Shown here: piece by piece, positions 32,446 through 36,385 of the stretch
How positions within the stretch are numbered: the stretch's first letter is position 1
Layout: each line of letters opens with the position of its first letter
Assembly: GCA_045647745.1 (NCBI GenBank)
Contig: JAZRMQ010000023.1
Location: forward strand, 1 to 36,385
Source of the DNA: HGM04593 sp045647745
Lineage (GTDB): Bacteria; Bacteroidota; Bacteroidia; Bacteroidales; Bacteroidaceae
Direction: 5' to 3'
DNA length: 36,385 bases
Notes under the pieces: generated by a model
Told to the model about the DNA's origin: nothing
Database searches by the model: none
The model's input: only the letters and a program-made list of their open reading frames with translations
Made by a program: the position numbers and the translations under genes

Positions 32446-33540
32446 TTACATTTTGCGGTAAACTTCACAGGTCTGTTCCACCATTCGTTCAAGTGAATAC
32501 TCTCTGCTGCGCTGTGCGCCCTTTTGGCGCAATTCCTCGCACAGGGCGGTGCTTGTCAGCAGCTCTTTCAATGTATCGTGCATCGATTGTGCATCGTTGG
32601 GGTTAAAATAGATTGCTGCGTCGCCGGCTACCTCGGGGAAACAGCTCGCATTGCTCAAACAGATGGGGCATCCGCTGTAAAACGCCTCTAAAATGGGAAT
32701 TCCAAAACCTTCGTAGTGTGATGGAAAGACAAAGCATCTTGCATAGCGATAGAGTGATGCCATCTGTGCATCGTTGGCAGCAATGTGTCGCAGACGGTCG
32801 CTGATATTCCACTTAGCAAACAATTTTAGCTCGGCTGCTGTAAAGGGTGAGCCGGTGCAGACAATCTTTAACTCAGGGTCGAGCTTGAAAAGTGGTAGTA
32901 TGGCCGATAGCCAAGGGAGGAAATTCTTATACCCCTTGCGCTCTCCTACGTAAAGTACATAATTGTCGAAAAGTTGTGGCGCAATGGTTGTTACAGGCCT
33001 GTAGCCGTGATGCACCACACTTATCCTTGCCGGGTCGGTGCCCAAAATTTCCACAATGTCCCGTTTGGTATTTTCGCTCACGGCTATAATGTGGTCGGCC
33101 TCGGCGATGAGGCGCTTTTTGTTTGGGATAGTGCGGTCGTATATAAGCACATCCTGTGGGTAACGCTCAAAAGTCATATCGTGCACTGTGAGCACAAATG
33201 GCTTTTGACGTTTTTTGATGGTCTTTAGAAAATAGGGACTGAAATAGGTGGGGTGAAAAATATCATAATCGCTGTTTTTTACGGCTGATTTTGATATATT
33301 GTTGTTGGCACAAGAGTATATCAGGCGACGGAGACGATAGTTGTCGGGGAACGATATTTTTTTGTATTTATGCCCGTATGTCTCTGTTACATAATGATTT
33401 TCACAGTATTTCATTGGGACGTCGGCAATAAACTCCTCTGCCGGAAGATTGTAAATAAGGTCGGCAAAATAGCGTGTCACGCCTCCAAAGCGCTGAAAGG
33501 TGAACATCTGATTATCATACAAAATCTTCTTCATAATCAC
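32446..33540 (-). CDS. Family 4 glycosyltransferase
   Basis: A 364-residue GT-B enzyme. The N-terminal glycine-rich loop is FQRFGGVTRYFADLIYNLP (15-33). Mid-protein VLTVHDMTFERYP and AVSENTKRDIVEILG are standard for mannosyl- or rhamnosyl-transferase-like GT4 proteins. The donor-site signature is HYEGFGIPILEAFYSGCP, with glutamates E277 and E285. It should add a sugar from a nucleotide donor to a lipid-linked oligosaccharide in the cytoplasm. The start ATG overlaps the flippase stop by 4 bp (ATGA). An ATG two codons on is an alternative start. Confidence 0.92.
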   Translation of the reverse strand: MIMKKILYDNQMFTFQRFGGVTRYFADLIYNLPAEEFIADVPMKYCENHYVTETYGHKYKKISFPDNYRLRRLIYSCANNNISKSAVKNSDYDIFHPTYFSPYFLKTIKKRQKPFVLTVHDMTFERYPQDVLIYDRTIPNKKRLIAEADHIIAVSENTKRDIVEILGTDPARISVVHHGYRPVTTIAPQLFDNYVLYVGERKGYKNFLPWLSAILPLFKLDPELKIVCTGSPFTAAELKLFAKWNISDRLRHIAANDAQMASLYRYARCFVFPSHYEGFGIPILEAFYSGCPICLSNASCFPEVAGDAAIYFNPNDAQSMHDTLKELLTSTALCEELRQKGAQRSREYSLERMVEQTCEVYRKM

Positions 33541-34997
33541 TGGTTGATTTTACGTTTGAAGAGGAAATTTATTATCTCGTTAAGTTCTTTGCTGCGTACC
33601 AGCGCTGCCGTTCCAATATACAAGGCTGCTGCGATGGCTATTCTTGCAACGAGCAAAATGTATATATTGTCGATGAAGGCTGTGAGATGGTGTGTGGCAA
33701 TCATCACAGTTGTTGCCATAAGCAAGTAGGGGAGCGTGTCGATTAAGAACATTTTTATGTTCAACATTATCTCCTTCTTTGCAAAATAGTGCCATACAAG
33801 CAACCACAAAGCATTGAAAATGCAATAGGCGATAATCATATTCCTGATGCCGTAGGGGTGGAGCAAAAGCAACAGCGTCAATGTCAGTATGCCTTGAATG
33901 ATGGTGCACCACATAAAAATCTCGGCTCTGCCACGGCTGACAAGCAGGTTGGTGAACATTGATTGCAAAGGCATAAAAGCACCCCAAATGGCAAGAACCT
34001 GCAACATTTGTGCACTCTCAATCCATTTGTCGGTGATTACGACAATGATAAGCTCTTTTGATACCAACGATAGCCCGAGCATCAGCGGAAACGCAACAAA
34101 AGCCGTAAAGCGCAACATCTTGCGGAACACGCGCAGTTGACGCTCATTGTCGTCTACAACTTTTGCGAGCACCGGTTGTGCAACGGCATTTACCATTCCG
34201 TTTACTACCTCGCCTCCCATATTAAACCACTCAGCAGCCTTCGTGTAGTTGCCAACGTCCGAGCGGCTGTAGAATTTTCCAAGAATAAAAGAGAAAATAT
34301 TCCAGTTGAAGCGTTGGAAAAGGTTGGTTATCAGCAGTCGGTAACTGAATGCGAACAGGTATTTCAATGGCGAAAGGTTTATTCTGAAGCTTGGGCGCCA
34401 CGGGGTAAAATACCAACAAACAATGGTTCTTACAAGAACGTATACAATGCTTTGTGTGGCAATACCCCAATAGGAGTATCCGTTAAGCGCAAGCACAATG
34501 CCTGTTATTCCCGAGATTGTTATTGAAAGTATCAGTGCTATTGACTTTTGCTTTACTTTTAGCTCGCGGAACAAGTAGGCCGAGGGGGCAATACCAAAGC
34601 CGGCAACCACAAAGCCAAGAAAATTGTATCGCGAAAGGTCTAAAAGGAGCGGTTGCTCAAAAAAGTCGGCTATTAACGGGGCGCAGATGTATAATCCGGC
34701 ATACATCAGCAGCGATATTATGATATTGAACCAAAAGACTGCGTTGTAATCGTCGTGCGTAACGCTCTTGCGGTTGGCTATCGCTGCTACGAATCCACTG
34801 TCTTGTAACGAGCCGGCAATGGCGGTGAATATGGCAAGCATTCCAATGGGCCCGTAATCATCGGGCCCGAGGATGCGTGCGAGATAGACACCGAAAGCAA
34901 GGCTGAGCAGTTGGCACACGGTGTTGCTGACACCGCCCCAAAGCATTCCCTTTGCGACGGTGTGTTTTAAATTATGTGTTTTGCTCTCCTTGCTCAT
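33537..34997 (-). CDS. Polysaccharide flippase (MOP superfamily, Wzx/PST type)
   Basis: A 486-residue membrane protein with 12-14 hydrophobic helices. The N-terminus TVAKGMLWGGVSNTVCQLLS and the following GVYLARILGPDDYGPIGML are characteristic of lipopolysaccharide/O-unit flippases. These move undecaprenyl-linked glycan units from the inner to the outer face of the inner membrane. The frame is open 24 codons further upstream into the end of metG. I chose MSKESKTHN, 7 bp after the metG stop. Neighbouring glycosyltransferases would make the cargo. No Wzy-like polymerase is seen in the window, so the product may be a short glycan or the polymerase lies elsewhere. Confidence 0.9.
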   Translation of the reverse strand: MSKESKTHNLKHTVAKGMLWGGVSNTVCQLLSLAFGVYLARILGPDDYGPIGMLAIFTAIAGSLQDSGFVAAIANRKSVTHDDYNAVFWFNIIISLLMYAGLYICAPLIADFFEQPLLLDLSRYNFLGFVVAGFGIAPSAYLFRELKVKQKSIALILSITISGITGIVLALNGYSYWGIATQSIVYVLVRTIVCWYFTPWRPSFRINLSPLKYLFAFSYRLLITNLFQRFNWNIFSFILGKFYSRSDVGNYTKAAEWFNMGGEVVNGMVNAVAQPVLAKVVDDNERQLRVFRKMLRFTAFVAFPLMLGLSLVSKELIIVVITDKWIESAQMLQVLAIWGAFMPLQSMFTNLLVSRGRAEIFMWCTIIQGILTLTLLLLLHPYGIRNMIIAYCIFNALWLLVWHYFAKKEIMLNIKMFLIDTLPYLLMATTVMIATHHLTAFIDNIYILLVARIAIAAALYIGTAALVRSKELNEIINFLFKRKINQ

Positions 34998-35004
34998 TGT
35001 CTTG

Positions 35005-36385
35005 TTACTTAATTTCGCTGCCGGGCTTAGCTGTGGGGGCAACGGTGAGCAACGAGAGTTTGCCCTCATTGTCCTCGGCGCTCAAAATCATTCCTTCGCT
35101 CACAATGCCGCGCATTGTGCGTGGTGGCAGGTTGGCGATAAAGCACACCTGTTTACCCACAAGCTCCTCGGGGTTAAAATGCTTGGCAACGCCCGAAAGG
35201 ATTGTGCGTGTTGAAAGGCCATCGTCAATCTTGAATTGTAACAATTTATCGGCCTTCGGCACTTTGGTGCACTCAAGCACAGTGCCCACGCGCATATCAA
35301 GCTTCATAAAGTCGTCGAAAGAGCACTCGGGGCGAATAGGGTTTGCCTTGTAGTTTGCAGCTTCGTTCTCTTTCTTGATACGCTCTAAGCGGTCGAGCTG
35401 TGCTTGGATGGCGTCGTCCTCGATTTTCTCGAATAGCAGCCCAACCTCGCCAAGCTCGTGGCCTTCGGCAAGCAGGGTAGTGCTGCCGAGGCTTGTCCAC
35501 TCGAAATGGTTGATATTGAGCATCTCACGCAATTTCTTGCTGCTGAATGGCAAGAATGGCTCGAATACAATAGACAAGTTTGCAACAAGCTGGAGTGAGA
35601 GATTGAGTATGGTTGCAACGCGCTCAAGGTCGGTCTTTGCCAATTTCCAAGGTTCTGTTTCGGCGAGATAACGGTTGCCTATGCGTGCAAGTTCCATCGC
35701 CTCTTTTTGTGCCTCGCGGAATTTATATTGGTCGAGCAGGTTTTCTACTCTTTCCTTGACATTTACAAACTCATCGATAATGGCCTTGTCGTAGTCGCTC
35801 AACTCGCCACAAGCTGGCACCTTGCCATCAAAGTATTTCTTTGTGAGTACCAAAGCACGATTGACAAAGTTTCCGTATACTGCCACGAGCTCGTTGTTGT
35901 TGCGTGCCTGAAAATCCTTCCAAGTAAAGTTGTTGTCCTTTGTTTCAGGCGCATTCGCCGTCAAGACATAGCGGAGCACATCCTGCTTTCCAGGGAAATC
36001 CACCAAGTATTCGTGGAGCCACACAGCCCAGTTGCGCGACGTAGAAATCTTATCGTCCTCGAGGTTCAAGAATTCGTTAGAGGGCACATTCTCGGGGAGG
36101 ATGTAAGAACCCTCAGCCTTGAGCATGGTGGGGAATACGATGCAGTGGAACACGATATTGACCTTACCGATGAAGTGAAGGAGGCGCGTATCTTCCTGCT
36201 TCCACCACTTTTCCCAGTCGTTGGGGAGCAACTCCTTGGTGTTAGAGATATAACCAATGGGAGCGTCAAACCACACATAGAGCACCTTACCCTCAGCTCC
36301 CTCAACGGGAACAGGGATACCCCAATTCAAGTCGCGCGTTACGGCACGGGGGCGAAGACCCAAGTCTAACCAACTCTTACATTGA
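35005..36385 (-). CDS. metG: Methionyl-tRNA synthetase, C-terminal two-thirds (runs off window)
   Basis: The frame is open to the right edge, so the N-terminal HIGH region lies outside. Visible are LRPRAVTRDLNWGIPVP, YVWFDAPIGYIS, and the KMSKS-equivalent loop DDKISTSRNWAVW. FTWKDFQARNNNELVAVYGNFVNRA and the anticodon-binding helices follow. The last ~105 residues (from SFDDFMKLDMRVGTVLECTKV) are an EMAP/Trbp111-type tRNA-binding domain. The enzyme charges tRNA-Met, and the partner tRNA(CAU) is encoded at 5659-5732. It leads an unusually mixed operon that continues into the flippase gene after 7 bp. Confidence 0.95.
   Translation of the reverse strand, partial: QCKSWLDLGLRPRAVTRDLNWGIPVPVEGAEGKVLYVWFDAPIGYISNTKELLPNDWEKWWKQEDTRLLHFIGKVNIVFHCIVFPTMLKAEGSYILPENVPSNEFLNLEDDKISTSRNWAVWLHEYLVDFPGKQDVLRYVLTANAPETKDNNFTWKDFQARNNNELVAVYGNFVNRALVLTKKYFDGKVPACGELSDYDKAIIDEFVNVKERVENLLDQYKFREAQKEAMELARIGNRYLAETEPWKLAKTDLERVATILNLSLQLVANLSIVFEPFLPFSSKKLREMLNINHFEWTSLGSTTLLAEGHELGEVGLLFEKIEDDAIQAQLDRLERIKKENEAANYKANPIRPECSFDDFMKLDMRVGTVLECTKVPKADKLLQFKIDDGLSTRTILSGVAKHFNPEELVGKQVCFIANLPPRTMRGIVSEGMILSAEDNEGKLSLLTVAPTAKPGSEIK

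Noticed and set aside
35707..36369. 220-codon frame antisense to metG
   Set aside because: The minus-strand methionyl-tRNA synthetase is certain. The antisense frame has no recognisable features.

Overview
The window reads as chromosomal DNA from an anaerobic member of the Bacteroidota, most likely order Bacteroidales. Three things point there. Many intergenic regions carry the Bacteroidota-type promoter (TTTG, 19-21 bp, TAnnTTTG), and genes lack Shine-Dalgarno sites and have A-rich leaders instead. The fumarate reductase/succinate dehydrogenase operon is in the C-A-B order with the five-helix cytochrome b. There is also an anaerobic ribonucleotide reductase, a RibBA fusion and PepSY-like (DUF2874-type) proteins. 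Genus cannot be fixed from this sequence.

Layout. 1-5448: the N-terminus of an unknown gene, an AT-rich gap, then a minus-strand operon lptF/G-like permease > ribBA > aspC (10-bp gaps) and a START-like protein. 5610-5772: an elongator-type tRNA(CAU) with its own promoter and terminator. 5786-8750: an AT-rich accessory patch holding a decayed, internally deleted serine recombinase and a plus-strand cassette of an XRE-type regulator, an exported trypsin-like protease and a HEPN-motif protein. 8761-10767: a PepSY-like lipoprotein and a GPH-type sugar transporter. 11042-14535: frdC-frdA-frdB. 14744-16177: an unrecognised multi-pass membrane protein whose N-terminal domain resembles the C-terminal domain of ribosomal protein L7/L12. 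16255-17839: a second PepSY-like protein and a PAP2-family membrane enzyme. 18052-22202: RNase R, then an OmpR-family response regulator and its sensor kinase. 22258-25394: nrdD-nrdG and a divergent 57-residue membrane protein. 25506-26450: FabK-type enoyl-ACP reductase. 26509-36385: a seven-gene minus-strand run, metG (partial) > flippase > two glycosyltransferases > YfhO-type membrane protein > GT2 > Xaa-Pro aminopeptidase.

Two points stand out. First, the two-component operon and both PepSY-like genes share a 36-bp element: a tandem 11-bp repeat (ATTTCAAATTC followed by ATTTCAGAATT or a variant) at an identical distance from a -7-like TTTG. This defines an apparently autoregulated envelope regulon whose regulator and targets are all visible here. 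Second, the patch beside the tRNA contains a tightly coupled protease/HEPN pair (1-bp gap) behind a small regulator. It is a candidate defence or stress-response cassette that I do not recognise as a described system.
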